Part shown: piece after piece, positions 1 to 9,031 of the stretch
Layout: each line of letters begins with the position of its first letter
How positions within the stretch are numbered: position 1 is the first letter of the stretch
From: Clostridium algoriphilum
GTDB lineage: Bacteria > Bacillota > Clostridia > Clostridiales > Clostridiaceae
Assembly: GCF_020443705.1 (NCBI RefSeq)
Contig: NZ_JAIZZK010000015.1
Span: forward strand, 1-64,000
Direction of reading: 5' to 3'
Length of the DNA: 64,000 nucleotides
Notes under the pieces: generated by a model
What the model was told of the DNA's origin: nothing
Seen by the model: only the letters and a program-made list of their open reading frames with translations
Database searches by the model: none
Translations under genes and position numbers: made by a program

Positions 1-294
1 CTTAATATACTATTTAGTGAAGTTTTAAATGAAGGAGCATAGTTTAGGGACTCCGCCCCCAACCCCTAAGAGTTATAATTATAGTCTTCCGAGTAACGAG
101 TAAAACGGACTACCCGAAGGCTGTCCGTTCCTATACAGATCATCAATTGTAACACGAGTTACATCTTAATACTCGACAAAACAATTATTTAACTAGTATA
201 TTAGAAAGTAAAAATGTAAATAATATACTGTGATGCAATGATAAGGTAACATCATTTATCAAACTAAAATAATATCTTATTAAAATTACATAAC
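1..294. other. intergenic stretch with one hairpin
   Basis: No gene is seen. The only structure is a perfect 7-bp hairpin with arms AACGGAC (104-110) and GTCCGTT (123-129) around a 12-base loop, within a stretch (about 50-130) richer in G and C than its surroundings. It could be an RNA structure or the remnant of a mobile element; nothing decides. Confidence 0.3.
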
Positions 295-663
295 TCAATT
301 ATTTTGCCTATAGAGAGAGAATACACAAAATAATTTACACCCTCCATAAAAGCCATAGCCAAAAAACTTAAGGATAGTATTTATGGCCAATTTAGAACGC
401 TTTCCACTTTTTATATCCTTCGTATACTGTCCATTTAAAAGATAGGCATCCATTTTAGTAGCATCGTTATTTGTTAATGTATACGTTGTTCCATAAAAGA
501 CACCACTCCATCCTTTTTTAGAAGCTACAGCTGCATTTCTAATTTCGTGAATTACACAGTGTGATATGTATTTGCCTTTCGAGAGATGCCAATTATAGGC
601 CAATTGGAGGAATGGAAGGGTAGCCCGTAGGGAAGGTCCCATGAGGGAATGCGGTAGTAGCAA
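295..663 (-). CDS. unrecognised 122-residue ORF, probably degenerate
   Basis: I do not recognise this protein. It has no clear ribosome binding site, and its first 20 or so residues are read from a GC-richer stretch (600-680) unlike the rest. The middle (KYISHC..., GWSGVFYGTTYTL) is compositionally protein-like. Immediately upstream on the same strand, in another frame, lies a short ORF with a good signal peptide (709-816). The two together may be a broken secreted-protein gene. A faint resemblance of the Y-S-x-C-x-x-H region to lactococcin-972-type bacteriocins was noticed but is too weak to name. It may equally be a chance ORF. Confidence 0.25.
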   Translation of the reverse strand: MLLPHSLMGPSLRATLPFLQLAYNWHLSKGKYISHCVIHEIRNAAVASKKGWSGVFYGTTYTLTNNDATKMDAYLLNGQYTKDIKSGKRSKLAINTILKFFGYGFYGGCKLFCVFSLYRQNN

Positions 664-708
664 GCGGAGGTGGGGTGGTTAAATTTAATTATGAGTACAA
701 GCTATAAC

Positions 709-816
709 TCAAATGAAAATTATGGTTTCAGCCGCATATGCTATGCTTCCTATATTTGATAACAATACGCTTGCGATAATACCATATATTGCTAATTTTT
801 TAATTTTATTAAACAA
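709..816 (-). CDS. 35-residue secreted pre-peptide, or 5' end of a broken secreted-protein gene
   Basis: A TTG start at 816 is preceded at 7 bases by a GGAGAG ribosome binding site (824-829). The product has a Lys-rich start (MFNKIKK), a hydrophobic core (LAIYGIIASVLL) and a typical signal-peptidase site AYA|AE. The frame stops seven residues after that site, so cleavage would release only AETIIFI. This layout, a signal peptide followed by a heptapeptide, is like pre-peptides of RNPP-type quorum-sensing systems, but no partner receptor gene is nearby. The alternative is that a stop or frameshift has cut a longer secreted protein, of which 295-663 would be the rest. Confidence 0.4.
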   Translation of the reverse strand: MFNKIKKLAIYGIIASVLLSNIGSIAYAAETIIFI

Positions 817-1179
817 TTAAATCTCTCCTTTTTTTTATCTGAATAAATTACTACCCGAATAAATCTCAAAACATTGTGTTTATTTGCATTCGCTTTAACG
901 GGTGCTTGGACTATTAATATAATAGTCAGGAACAACCAATTTTGTGCATCTTTTATTGGGTTAAATCTCGTCCATTCTTATTGAGACAGTATCTTTCATC
1001 ACAGAAATTTAATTTGTATAATTTTACACATTTCTTAATATAAAAGCGTAGTATATTAATGGGTATAATTAGGAAACACTGTTTACGAAAATAATATTGA
1101 AGATCCGAAAAGGATGAGTTTGAGAAATATTATGATAAAGATTAATAAAATTTTTCGAAAGGTACAAAGGGGTGGAAAT

Positions 1180-1803
1180 ATGGCTATAATGTTTTTTTTG
1201 GGTGGATTAGTGACTGGTTGTTTTTTAAGTGTAGGTATAAAAAAGATTTCCAGGATGGTTGCTTATAAAAAAAACTCTGAAAAATATATTAATATATTGG
1301 ATTCGAAAACTAGAAATATTATAGTAATTTTAATTAGTGGTTTATTATTTCTAATTTCGTTTTTACAAATAGGCATAAATGTGATTTTTATAAAAGCCTT
1401 AGTGTTAAATTCTATTCTGATTGTTGTTTCTTTTATTGATTTGGAGCATCAAATCATTCCCAACAAAATAATTATTTTTACATTAGTATTTGGTATTTTT
1501 TTTTCATTTGTTGATGATGTTTCTTTTATGAGTGCAGTAGTTGGAATGATATTTGGAGGGGGAGTGCTTCTTCTCTTAGCACTTGTACCTGGCGTAATGG
1601 GTGGTGGAGACATTAAATTAATGTTTGTGCTTGGGATATTCTTAGGAGCAAAAGGAGTTTTATTTGCACTGTTTCTAGCGTTTGCGATAGCCTCTATCAT
1701 TAGTATATTATTAATGTTATTCAAAATTAAAAAAAGAAGAGATTATATACCTTTTGGTCCGTTTTTAGCGCTAGGGAGCTTTATTGTTTTCAATTTTTTT
1801 TAA
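1180..1803 (+). CDS. cpaA: type IV prepilin peptidase (A24, TadV/CpaA-like)
   Basis: This inner-membrane aspartic protease would cleave the leader of Flp and TadE-type pilins. The catalytic aspartates are visible at D87 (FIDLEHQIIPN) and D144 (GGGDIKLM), with about six hydrophobic segments. At 207 residues it lacks the cysteine-rich methyltransferase domain of PilD-type bifunctional enzymes, as expected for Tad peptidases. An ATG at 1114 is in frame, but the start is placed at 1180 because GGGGTGG lies just upstream and the protein then begins directly with the usual hydrophobic MAIMFFLGG. It is the first gene of the Tad operon; the Flp pilin follows 150 bases downstream. Confidence 0.9.
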   Translation: MAIMFFLGGLVTGCFLSVGIKKISRMVAYKKNSEKYINILDSKTRNIIVILISGLLFLISFLQIGINVIFIKALVLNSILIVVSFIDLEHQIIPNKIIIFTLVFGIFFSFVDDVSFMSAVVGMIFGGGVLLLLALVPGVMGGGDIKLMFVLGIFLGAKGVLFALFLAFAIASIISILLMLFKIKKRRDYIPFGPFLALGSFIVFNFF

Positions 1804-1955
1804 TGTAATAAAGAAAGTGTTAAATATAACTGATTTTTATTTTTAATGAGACTTTAGTATCGAACATATTGTTCTATTTAGAATATAATATACTGAACTT
1901 AAAGAAAGAAAAAAAATTAAAATCAAATATAGCAATAAAGGGGGGATAAATTATT

Positions 1956-2138
1956 ATGCTAATGTATTTTATGAATTTTATAGATATTATATTATTTAAA
2001 GTTAGAGAAGAAGAAGGACAAGGCATGGTTGAATATGCATTATTGGTTGGGCTTATCGCAGTAGTCGTGATTGGTGTTCTAGTATTACTTGGGCCAGCTA
2101 TTGCAGCAAAATTCCAATCTATAATTGATGCACTATAG
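1956..2138 (+). CDS. flp: Flp-type pilin subunit
   Basis: This is the major structural subunit of a Tad/Flp pilus. The 60-residue precursor carries the hallmark site G|QGMVEYALL: cleavage after G21 gives a mature protein of about 39 residues with Glu at +5 and Tyr at +6, followed by one hydrophobic helix (ALLVGLIAVVVIGVLVLLG). The 21-residue leader is rather long and hydrophobic in its first half. A strong GGGGGG ribosome binding site (1940-1945) precedes the ATG. The large gaps on both sides (about 150 and 125 bases) fit separate, high-level expression of the pilin within the operon. Confidence 0.95.
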   Translation: MLMYFMNFIDIILFKVREEEGQGMVEYALLVGLIAVVVIGVLVLLGPAIAAKFQSIIDAL

Positions 2139-2264
2139 CTCATAGTATGAAACATGCTTTTTAATATAGAGTTGAGAGCTAAGGTTGATTTTTGCGTTTT
2201 TGTCTACTAGAAAAAATTCATTCACTTTAACGCTCAACTCTCAAATATAACAGAGGTGTTAAGT

Positions 2265-2654
2265 ATGGAAAGTTTAAGAAATGAAAAAGGACAATCCCTC
2301 GTAGAGTTTGCTATTTTGCTGCCTTTATTAATATTACTATTGATGGGGATTTTAGAATTTGGCATAATGCTAAATTCATATCTGACTATTCATAATTCTG
2401 CTAGAGAAGGTGCTAGACTTGGTATAGTAGCAGGTTCTGATATAGAGATTAAGGAATTGATTATTAAGATTTCCCCTAATTTAGACACTGAAAATCTAAT
2501 GGTAAACATAACGCCATTAGAAGGAAGTAGAAGATCTGGTGATACCATTACAGTAGAAGTTATATATAACTATCATGTAACAATTCCTATAATAAGTAAT
2601 ATCATTCATAATGTGGTGGTATTAAAAGCGCAAACATCAATGAGGATGGAATGA
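2265..2654 (+). CDS. tadE: TadE-like minor pilin
   Basis: The 129-residue protein has the TadE signature near its start (EKGQSLVEFAILLPLLILLLMGILEFG): a prepilin-like site G|QSLVEF followed by a hydrophobic helix, then N-S-A-R-E-G-A-R. TadE proteins are processed by the same peptidase and are needed for Flp pilus assembly or tip formation. A GTG at 2256 lies inside the ribosome binding site AGAGGTG, so the ATG at 2265 is preferred. The next gene begins 10 bases after the stop, indicating co-translation. Confidence 0.88.
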   Translation: MESLRNEKGQSLVEFAILLPLLILLLMGILEFGIMLNSYLTIHNSAREGARLGIVAGSDIEIKELIIKISPNLDTENLMVNITPLEGSRRSGDTITVEVIYNYHVTIPIISNIIHNVVVLKAQTSMRME

Positions 2655-2664
2655 GGTGAGTTCA

Positions 2665-3549
2665 ATGTGGAGATTAAATAATAAAGGAAATGTTGCTATT
2701 ATCTTATGTTTAGTTTTTACAGCACTTTTGGGTTTTACAGCTTATGTAGTGGATATTGGTTTTGTTTATGTAGAAAAAGTGAAATTATCTAATGCTATTG
2801 ATTCAGCAGTATTAGCAGCTAGCCTGGAATTACCTACAGATGCTACTAAAGCAAGAAATGTTGCTAGAGAATATCTCCAAAAAAACAATGTTGATTCAAG
2901 CAAGGTATCAATTATCATAAGTGCTGATAATAAAAGCATACAAATGGATGGCGTAAAAAATGTCAGTCACTTTTTTGCACCTATAATTGGAATAGATAAC
3001 AGTAATATAAATGCAAGAACAAAAGCAATTATAGGGCCTGTAAAATCAGTAAAAGGTGGCACTAGACCCTTTGCAGTTGAAAAATATGACTTTTCTTATG
3101 GGGATGTGGTAACACTTAAAAGGGGTGCTGGAGATGGCTATCATGGAAATTATGGTGCAGTTGCATTGGGAGGAACTGGGGCAAGTGTATTCGAATCAAA
3201 TTCACTATACGGGTATAGCGGAACCATAACAGTGGGTGATATGATAAATACGGAGACTGGTAACATGGAAGGTGCTGTTAATAAAATTAAAAACTACATT
3301 AATTCAGAAAGTAGTAGTTTTGATAATTTTAAAAGAAATTCTATTAGATTATGGACATTGCCTTTAGTAGATTCTTTAAATGTTGATGGAATATTAGTAG
3401 TAGGGTTTGGAGAATTTTATGTGGAAAAAATTATAATAAACTCAGGAAAAATTGAAATTCAAGGTCGCTTTATTAGATATGTATTAAATGGTGAAATTGA
3501 TATGACGCTAAGTGATACTGGAGCCTATGGCGCAAAACTCGTAAAATAA
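2665..3549 (+). CDS. TadG-like putative Flp pilus assembly protein
   Basis: The protein is 294 residues. After a short N-terminus ending NNKGNVA it has one hydrophobic helix (IILCLVFTALLGFTAYVVDIGF) and the segment SNAIDSAVLAASLEL, both typical of TadE/TadG-like proteins (putative pilus-assembly N-terminal domain). The remainder (about 70-294) is extracytoplasmic and shows no von Willebrand A domain, which full-length TadG proteins often have. GAGGTGAG is placed correctly for the ATG at 2665, not for the upstream GTG at 2656. Its position between tadE and cpaB supports a role as minor pilin or anchor. Confidence 0.75.
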   Translation: MWRLNNKGNVAIILCLVFTALLGFTAYVVDIGFVYVEKVKLSNAIDSAVLAASLELPTDATKARNVAREYLQKNNVDSSKVSIIISADNKSIQMDGVKNVSHFFAPIIGIDNSNINARTKAIIGPVKSVKGGTRPFAVEKYDFSYGDVVTLKRGAGDGYHGNYGAVALGGTGASVFESNSLYGYSGTITVGDMINTETGNMEGAVNKIKNYINSESSSFDNFKRNSIRLWTLPLVDSLNVDGILVVGFGEFYVEKIIINSGKIEIQGRFIRYVLNGEIDMTLSDTGAYGAKLVK

Positions 3550-3581
3550 GATTAAAGAATTAGGAGTATGGGTGGTGTTTT

Positions 3582-4559
3582 ATGAAAAATACAGGAAAAA
3601 GATTGATTTTAGTATCATTTGTTTTGGCAGTGGTAAGTAGCGTGTTTATTTTTATATATCTAAAACCTATAAAAACACCAAACACAGCGAATAAGGAACG
3701 AACTATTTTAGTTGCTATTGAAACAATAGCACCAAGAACGGTAATAGAGAAAAAAATGGTTAAAGAAATTCAAGTACCTGACAATGCAATATTCGCAGAT
3801 TACATTGTGGATTCTTCTAATATTGTAGGTAAATATACCAAGGAAACTATTTTAAAAGATGAGGGCTTCCATAAAGATAAGTTGCTAAATGAACTTAATA
3901 ATGAATTGAGTTTAAAAATAGAAGGTAATAATAGAGGGATTTCCATAAATGTAAATGGAAGTACAGGAGTGTCAGATCTTATTAAACAGGGAGATTTTGT
4001 TGACATAATTGTGTATTTAACAGAGAAGAAAGATAGTCAAAAAATTATTAGACCGGATTTATCAAAAATCCTTCTTCAAAATATTCAAGTATTAGCAATA
4101 GATAAAGTAATTAATAGAGATGACGTACAAAGAGTAGCTGTACCTACTAATTATTTAGTAACATTATCTGTGCCAATTTTTGATATAGAGAAGTTAACAT
4201 TAGCGGAAGATACTGGTACGTTAAAACTGGTGTTAAGACCTTTAAAACCAGATTATATACACAAAACAGAAGGTGCGACCTGGCAAGATCTAATTTTAGA
4301 TAATTCTAAAGAAATGAGAAATTTATTTCCAGAATACAAGATTAAACCAGCAAAAGAGAGCAAAGTTATTATAGGCGATTATAAGTATAAAAAATATGTT
4401 TATTATAAGATAAAACAAGGTGACACTTTAAGAAAAATAAGTGAAACTTTTTATGGAGACTCAAAAAAATATGTCTTAATAAAACAAGTTAACGGAATTT
4501 GGGAGGAAAGTCTAATTAAAGCTGGAACAGGCATTAAAATCCCGGTACTAGAGAAATAG
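3582..4559 (+). CDS. cpaB: CpaB/RcpC pilus assembly protein with C-terminal LysM domain
   Basis: One N-terminal membrane helix (residues 8-28) is followed by a SAF domain (about 43-105, starting TILVAIETIAPRTVI and ending near GKYTKETILKDEG) and a CpaB/RcpC core (about 115-225; GISINVNGSTGVSDLIKQGDFVDIIVY). Residues about 274-323 form a LysM-like peptidoglycan-binding motif (YYKIKQGDTLRKISETFYGD ... IKAGTGIKIP). In diderm bacteria RcpC works with the outer-membrane secretin; no secretin gene is present here. A LysM tail would let the protein grip the wall instead, which is inference. It lies between tadG-like and cpaE, with cpaE following 10 bases downstream. Confidence 0.88.
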   Translation: MKNTGKRLILVSFVLAVVSSVFIFIYLKPIKTPNTANKERTILVAIETIAPRTVIEKKMVKEIQVPDNAIFADYIVDSSNIVGKYTKETILKDEGFHKDKLLNELNNELSLKIEGNNRGISINVNGSTGVSDLIKQGDFVDIIVYLTEKKDSQKIIRPDLSKILLQNIQVLAIDKVINRDDVQRVAVPTNYLVTLSVPIFDIEKLTLAEDTGTLKLVLRPLKPDYIHKTEGATWQDLILDNSKEMRNLFPEYKIKPAKESKVIIGDYKYKKYVYYKIKQGDTLRKISETFYGDSKKYVLIKQVNGIWEESLIKAGTGIKIPVLEK

Positions 4560-4569
4560 GAGTGATATT

Positions 4570-5736
4570 ATGAGTAAAATTAAAATAATAATTGCAGATG
4601 ATATAGAGGAAACCAGAAATGTAATTAAAAAAATATTAAACCTAAAGAATGAATTCTTTGAAATTGTTGGTGAAGCAAGCAATGGAGAAGAAGTTTTAAA
4701 ACTTATTCCTATGGAAAAGCCAGATATCGTTTTAATGGACATTAATATGCCTGTACTTAATGGGCTAGAAACTACAGATAAAATCACAGATTTATTTCCT
4801 TTTGTTACAGTAATTATTATGTCTGTTCAAGCTGAAAGTGAATATTTAAAAAAAGCTATGTTCCATGGAGCAAAAGAATATATTATTAAGCCTTTTGACT
4901 ATGATGTTTTAGTTAATACTATAATTGCTACCTATGAAAAATATAAGGATAGAGTTGTGAATGGGGTTAACTGTGAAAAAGATCAGATTACTACAAAGCA
5001 GGGTAATGCAAAAATAATAACCTTTTTCAGTTCAAAAGGCGGAGTAGGAAAATCAGTTTTAGCACTAAATAGTGCTGTGACTTTAAGCCGCGAGTATCAT
5101 AAGAAAACGTTACTTATAGATTTAGATTTGCAATTTGGGGATATATCAATGTTAGTGAATCAATATGAACAAAAAAACATTCTTGATGTTATAGAGGATG
5201 GACAATTAGATTCTTATGAAAATATAAAACCCTACCTATATAAATTTAATGAAAATCTTCATATCATTTTTGCTCCTACGAAGCCTGAAGCTGCAGAGTA
5301 TATTGGGAAAGATAGTATTGAAAAAATGATGAAAATTCTGAAGAAACAGTATGATCTGATTATCATTGATACAGGCATTAATTTTAATGATAGCACGCTT
5401 TATATTTTAGATCTTTCAGAACTAGTGCTATTTATTGCTACTATGGAAATCGTTGCTCTTAAAAATACTAAATTAGGTCTGGGAGTTATGAAATCCCTTG
5501 GGTATGATAAAGACAAAGTGAAATTGATTATTAATAATTTTACTACTAAATACGGAATAAGCAAGGCAGAAGTAGAAGAAGCATTTAGAGATGGTGTTTT
5601 TGCTATGATTCCAGAAGATCAAAATACAGTTAGTATTTCTGTGAATAAAGGACATCCGTTCTGTAATAGTCCTAAATATGATAAGCTTAAAATTGGAAAA
5701 GCTATTGCAATAATGTGTAAAGATTTAGTAATATAG
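4570..5736 (+). CDS. cpaE: CpaE/TadZ: receiver domain fused to ParA/MinD-type ATPase
   Basis: Residues 1-120 form a response-regulator receiver with the acidic pair D10/D11, phosphoacceptor D57 (VLMDINMP) and K107 (IIKPF), all conserved, so it could be phosphorylated. Residues 148-388 are a deviant-Walker ParA/MinD ATPase (SSKGGVGKS, K156 and K161; then LLIDLDLQFGD; LIIIDTG). CpaE/TadZ proteins localise the Tad secretion machine. Many TadZ proteins have a degenerate receiver; here the key residues are intact. No dedicated histidine kinase gene is in the operon. The gap to cpaF is 10 bases. Confidence 0.92.
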   Translation: MSKIKIIIADDIEETRNVIKKILNLKNEFFEIVGEASNGEEVLKLIPMEKPDIVLMDINMPVLNGLETTDKITDLFPFVTVIIMSVQAESEYLKKAMFHGAKEYIIKPFDYDVLVNTIIATYEKYKDRVVNGVNCEKDQITTKQGNAKIITFFSSKGGVGKSVLALNSAVTLSREYHKKTLLIDLDLQFGDISMLVNQYEQKNILDVIEDGQLDSYENIKPYLYKFNENLHIIFAPTKPEAAEYIGKDSIEKMMKILKKQYDLIIIDTGINFNDSTLYILDLSELVLFIATMEIVALKNTKLGLGVMKSLGYDKDKVKLIINNFTTKYGISKAEVEEAFRDGVFAMIPEDQNTVSISVNKGHPFCNSPKYDKLKIGKAIAIMCKDLVI

Positions 5737-5746
5737 AGGTGATGAT

Positions 5747-7072
5747 ATGTCCCTTATAAAGAGATTAGAAGAGGTAAATTTAAATAAAAAATATAAATTT
5801 AATGAAAAAGAAGTAGATCCATATTTTGAATTAAAGATAAAAATCCAAAATATGGTAATAGAAGAGTTGGATATAGATTTTAATGATATATCGGACCAAA
5901 ATGAAAAATTAAGGGAAGAAATAAATTTTATTATTATGAAGCATATTGAACAAGAATCTCTGAACATGACAAGTGATCAAAAGAAAAAAATAAAGGAAGA
6001 ACTATTGGATGAAATTATTGGATTTGGGCCTATTACGGCCTTGCTTGCTGATAAAAGTGTAACTGAAATTATGGTTAATGGTCCGAATCATGTTTATATT
6101 GAACAGGAAGGCAAACTAGTGCTTACAGATGCTAAATTTAAAAATAATAACCATGTGATGCATGTTATTAAAAAAATTGTAGCTCCTATTGGAAGAAGAA
6201 TAGATGAGAGTTCTCCTATGGTTGATGCAAGATTACCCAATGGTTCTAGAGTAAATGCTATAATCCCACCTTTAGCTATTGACGGGCCTTCAATTACCAT
6301 TAGAAAATTTGCTGAAGACCCTTTTAAAATAAAAGATTTAATAAATTTCGGAACCTTGAGCTTAAAGATGGCTGAACTCCTTAAATATTGCGTTGAAGGA
6401 CGTTTGAATATTGTTGTTTCAGGTGGGACTGGTAGTGGAAAAACCACCACTTTAAATGTGCTTTCTTCTTTTATACCTGATACAGAACGTATTGTTACTA
6501 TTGAAGATGCGGCGGAACTACAACTTTCTCAAATACATGTTGTAAGACTTGAGGCTAGACCTTCTAACATTGAGGGGAAAGGGGAAGTAAGTATAAGAGA
6601 TTTAGTTAAAAATAGTTTAAGAATGAGACCCGACAGAATAATCATAGGAGAAGTACGTGCAGGAGAAACCTTAGATATGCTTCAAGCTATGAATACTGGT
6701 CATGATGGCTCGTTAACAACCGGTCATGCAAACTCTCCAAGAGATATGTTATCTAGACTTGAAACTATGGTGCTTATGTCAGGAATGAATCTACCTATTA
6801 AAGCAATTAGAGATCAAATAGCATCAGCTGTTGATTTGATTATCCAACAGTCAAGACTTAAGGATGGTAGTAGACGAATAACCCATATAACAGAAGTCCA
6901 AGGTATGGAGGGAGACGTTATAATCCTTCAAGATATTTTTAAGTTTGAACAAAAGGGACTAGATAATAAAGGGAAAGTAAAAGGAGAATATGTATTTGCA
7001 GGAGTCATGCCTAAATTTCTTGAAAAATTCAAAGAAAGAGGTATTAATATACCACCGGGCATCTTTTACTAA
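5747..7072 (+). CDS. cpaF: CpaF/TadA secretion ATPase of the Tad pilus
   Basis: This is a cytoplasmic hexameric ATPase of the VirB11/PulE superfamily that powers pilus extrusion. The N-terminal domain (about 1-210) is followed by Walker A GGTGSGKT (226-233), the Asp box (VTIEDAAEL), Walker B (IIIGEVRAGE) and the His box (TTGHANSP). The length (441 residues) is normal for CpaF. GAGGTGAT precedes the ATG. It is a single ATPase, as in all Tad systems, where retraction is thought to use the same motor. Confidence 0.95.
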   Translation: MSLIKRLEEVNLNKKYKFNEKEVDPYFELKIKIQNMVIEELDIDFNDISDQNEKLREEINFIIMKHIEQESLNMTSDQKKKIKEELLDEIIGFGPITALLADKSVTEIMVNGPNHVYIEQEGKLVLTDAKFKNNNHVMHVIKKIVAPIGRRIDESSPMVDARLPNGSRVNAIIPPLAIDGPSITIRKFAEDPFKIKDLINFGTLSLKMAELLKYCVEGRLNIVVSGGTGSGKTTTLNVLSSFIPDTERIVTIEDAAELQLSQIHVVRLEARPSNIEGKGEVSIRDLVKNSLRMRPDRIIIGEVRAGETLDMLQAMNTGHDGSLTTGHANSPRDMLSRLETMVLMSGMNLPIKAIRDQIASAVDLIIQQSRLKDGSRRITHITEVQGMEGDVIILQDIFKFEQKGLDNKGKVKGEYVFAGVMPKFLEKFKERGINIPPGIFY

Positions 7073-7124
7073 TAATGTCTAACGTCTAATTCTTCACTAA
7101 AAATAAAAAGTGGATGTGATGAAA

Positions 7125-8078
7125 ATGATATATATTATAATGTTGCTTATTTTTTTCTTTGTTTGGTCACTGATAAGTGCAATACTACTAACTATATTCT
7201 ATAAGGAAAAGATCATTGATAAACTAAAATATTATGATAAAGATTATGTAGTAAAAGAAAAAATTGAAAATAACAAAACAAGCCTTTTGAAAATACTATC
7301 AAATTTAATACCCAATATTAAATTTAGTAAAAAACATGATAAAAAATTAGAAAGCGAACTAATGAAAAGCGATATTCCTATTACAGTAGAGGAACTATTA
7401 GTGATAAAAATGCTTACATCAACTTCATTTGCTTTCTTAACATTTGCACTTTCAAGGAATCTTATTATTGTATTTTTAATGATTGTAATAATTTGGAACA
7501 TGCCTAAAGTCATTATATCTCATAGAAAAAAAGAAAGAGTTAAAAGCTTTAATGAACAGCTAAATGAAGGTACAATGATCATCTCAAACTCACTTAAAGC
7601 AGGTTATTCTTTTTTACAAGCTATAGCAGCAGTAGCTGAAGAAACGAAAGACCCTTTTGCTAAAGAATTTAAGAAACTACTAAAAGAAATGAGTTTAGGC
7701 ATTTCTGAAGAAATTGCTTTGCATAATATGCTAAATAGAATGGATTCAGAAGATCTTAGACTAATATTAAATGCTATTTTGATCCAAAAGGACATAGGGG
7801 GAAACTTATCAGAGATATTGGATAATATCTCTAATACTATAAGGGAGAGACAAAAGATTCAGAATGAACTTAAAACTTTGACGGCACAAGGTAGATTATC
7901 TGGAATAATCGTAATGCTTATTCCATTTTTCTTAGGCATTACCATTTATTTGTTTAATAAAGAGTATATGATGCTTTTGTTTACTACACCACTTGGTCTA
8001 GGAATGATAATAACAGCATTTTTAAATCAAATATTAGGTTTGATTATGATAAGAAAAATTATTAAAATTGACATGTAG
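7125..8078 (+). CDS. tadB: TadB pilus platform protein
   Basis: This is a polytopic membrane protein with a type II secretion F domain (about residues 150-275: FNEQLNEGTMIISNSLKAGYSFLQAI ... DIGGNLSEILDNIS), an N-terminal helix, two central helices and two C-terminal helices. With TadC it forms the membrane platform on which CpaF works. A GTG at 7110 and an ATG at 7119 are in frame, but the purine-rich GGATGTGAT best fits the ATG at 7125, giving MIYIIMLLIFFF and 317 residues. It lies 52 bases after cpaF. Confidence 0.88.
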   Translation: MIYIIMLLIFFFVWSLISAILLTIFYKEKIIDKLKYYDKDYVVKEKIENNKTSLLKILSNLIPNIKFSKKHDKKLESELMKSDIPITVEELLVIKMLTSTSFAFLTFALSRNLIIVFLMIVIIWNMPKVIISHRKKERVKSFNEQLNEGTMIISNSLKAGYSFLQAIAAVAEETKDPFAKEFKKLLKEMSLGISEEIALHNMLNRMDSEDLRLILNAILIQKDIGGNLSEILDNISNTIRERQKIQNELKTLTAQGRLSGIIVMLIPFFLGITIYLFNKEYMMLLFTTPLGLGMIITAFLNQILGLIMIRKIIKIDM

Positions 8079-8109
8079 TGAAAATTAAATAATGGTTGAG
8101 GTGATAACA

Positions 8110-9021
8110 TTGCTATATATTTTAGTATTTAGCTGTTTTATAGTTATCTTTATGTTTTCTTATGGAACTATGCTTATTCTAAGTAAAGGTAAGCTAACTA
8201 TTAGATACAGAATAAATCAAATAAAAAATATCGGTACTGATACTAGCTTAGATATTGATAAAATGTCTTTCTCACAAAGAGCGCTTACACCTATTTATGA
8301 AAGAATAAGCAAATTTATATTAAAAGCAACGCCAAGACGCAAAATTATTTTGCTTAAGAAAAAATTAGAAAAGGCAGGATTATTAAAAAGCAACATCCAA
8401 GTAAATTGGCTATATACTAGAATTATGATTATGCTGATTTTTTCAATTTTATTCGCGTTATTAATCTATATAATCGAAGCTGATTTTCTTGAATCACTTA
8501 TCTTTGCATTGCTAATAATGCTACTTATTAGCACCTGCTTTAATTTCTACCTTTCAAAAAGAATAAATACAAGAAAAAAAATGATTGTAAAGGAATTACC
8601 CTATACACTAGATTTAATAACGGTAAGTGTTGAAGCTGGATTGTCTTTTGACGGTGCCATGGCAAGGGTGATTGCAAATATAAGTGGAGAATTATGTGAT
8701 GAATTTGCAAAAACTCTCAAAGAAATACGTATGGGGATACAAAGAAAAGTAGCACTTAAAAATATGAATGAGCGATGTGACGTAAAGGAACTATCTATGC
8801 TACTTACATCTTTAATTCAAGCTGATGCTTTAGGGGTTGGCCTTGCACATGTGTTAAGAATTGAGTCCGTGGGTCTCAGAGAACATAGAAAGCAAGTGGC
8901 AAGAGAGAAGGCTATGAAAGCACCTATAAAGATGTTATTTCCACTTATATTTTTTATTTTTCCATCAATATTCATTATAATTTTAGGCCCAGCTCTTATC
9001 AAAATTTTCAAGATACTCTAG
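8110..9021 (+). CDS. tadC: TadC pilus platform protein
   Basis: This second platform protein has a type II secretion F domain (about residues 160-285: LPYTLDLITVSVEAGLSFDGAMARV ... DALGVGLAHVLRIES) and about four hydrophobic helices. An ATG at 8092 is in frame, but GAGGTGAT (8098-8105) lies downstream of it and correctly spaced for a TTG at 8110, so that TTG is chosen (303 residues, starting LYILVFSCFIVIF). It follows tadB by about 30 bases and precedes the DUF192 gene by 10, so it belongs to the same transcript. Confidence 0.88.
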   Translation: MLYILVFSCFIVIFMFSYGTMLILSKGKLTIRYRINQIKNIGTDTSLDIDKMSFSQRALTPIYERISKFILKATPRRKIILLKKKLEKAGLLKSNIQVNWLYTRIMIMLIFSILFALLIYIIEADFLESLIFALLIMLLISTCFNFYLSKRINTRKKMIVKELPYTLDLITVSVEAGLSFDGAMARVIANISGELCDEFAKTLKEIRMGIQRKVALKNMNERCDVKELSMLLTSLIQADALGVGLAHVLRIESVGLREHRKQVAREKAMKAPIKMLFPLIFFIFPSIFIIILGPALIKIFKIL

Positions 9022-9031
9022 AGGTGATGGT

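Noticed and set aside
1449-1724. Long antisense ORFs within the Tad, spoVA, CheB-CheR and parC genes
   Set aside because: They are shadows of well-supported genes, lack ribosome sites and have compositions expected for antisense of coding DNA.
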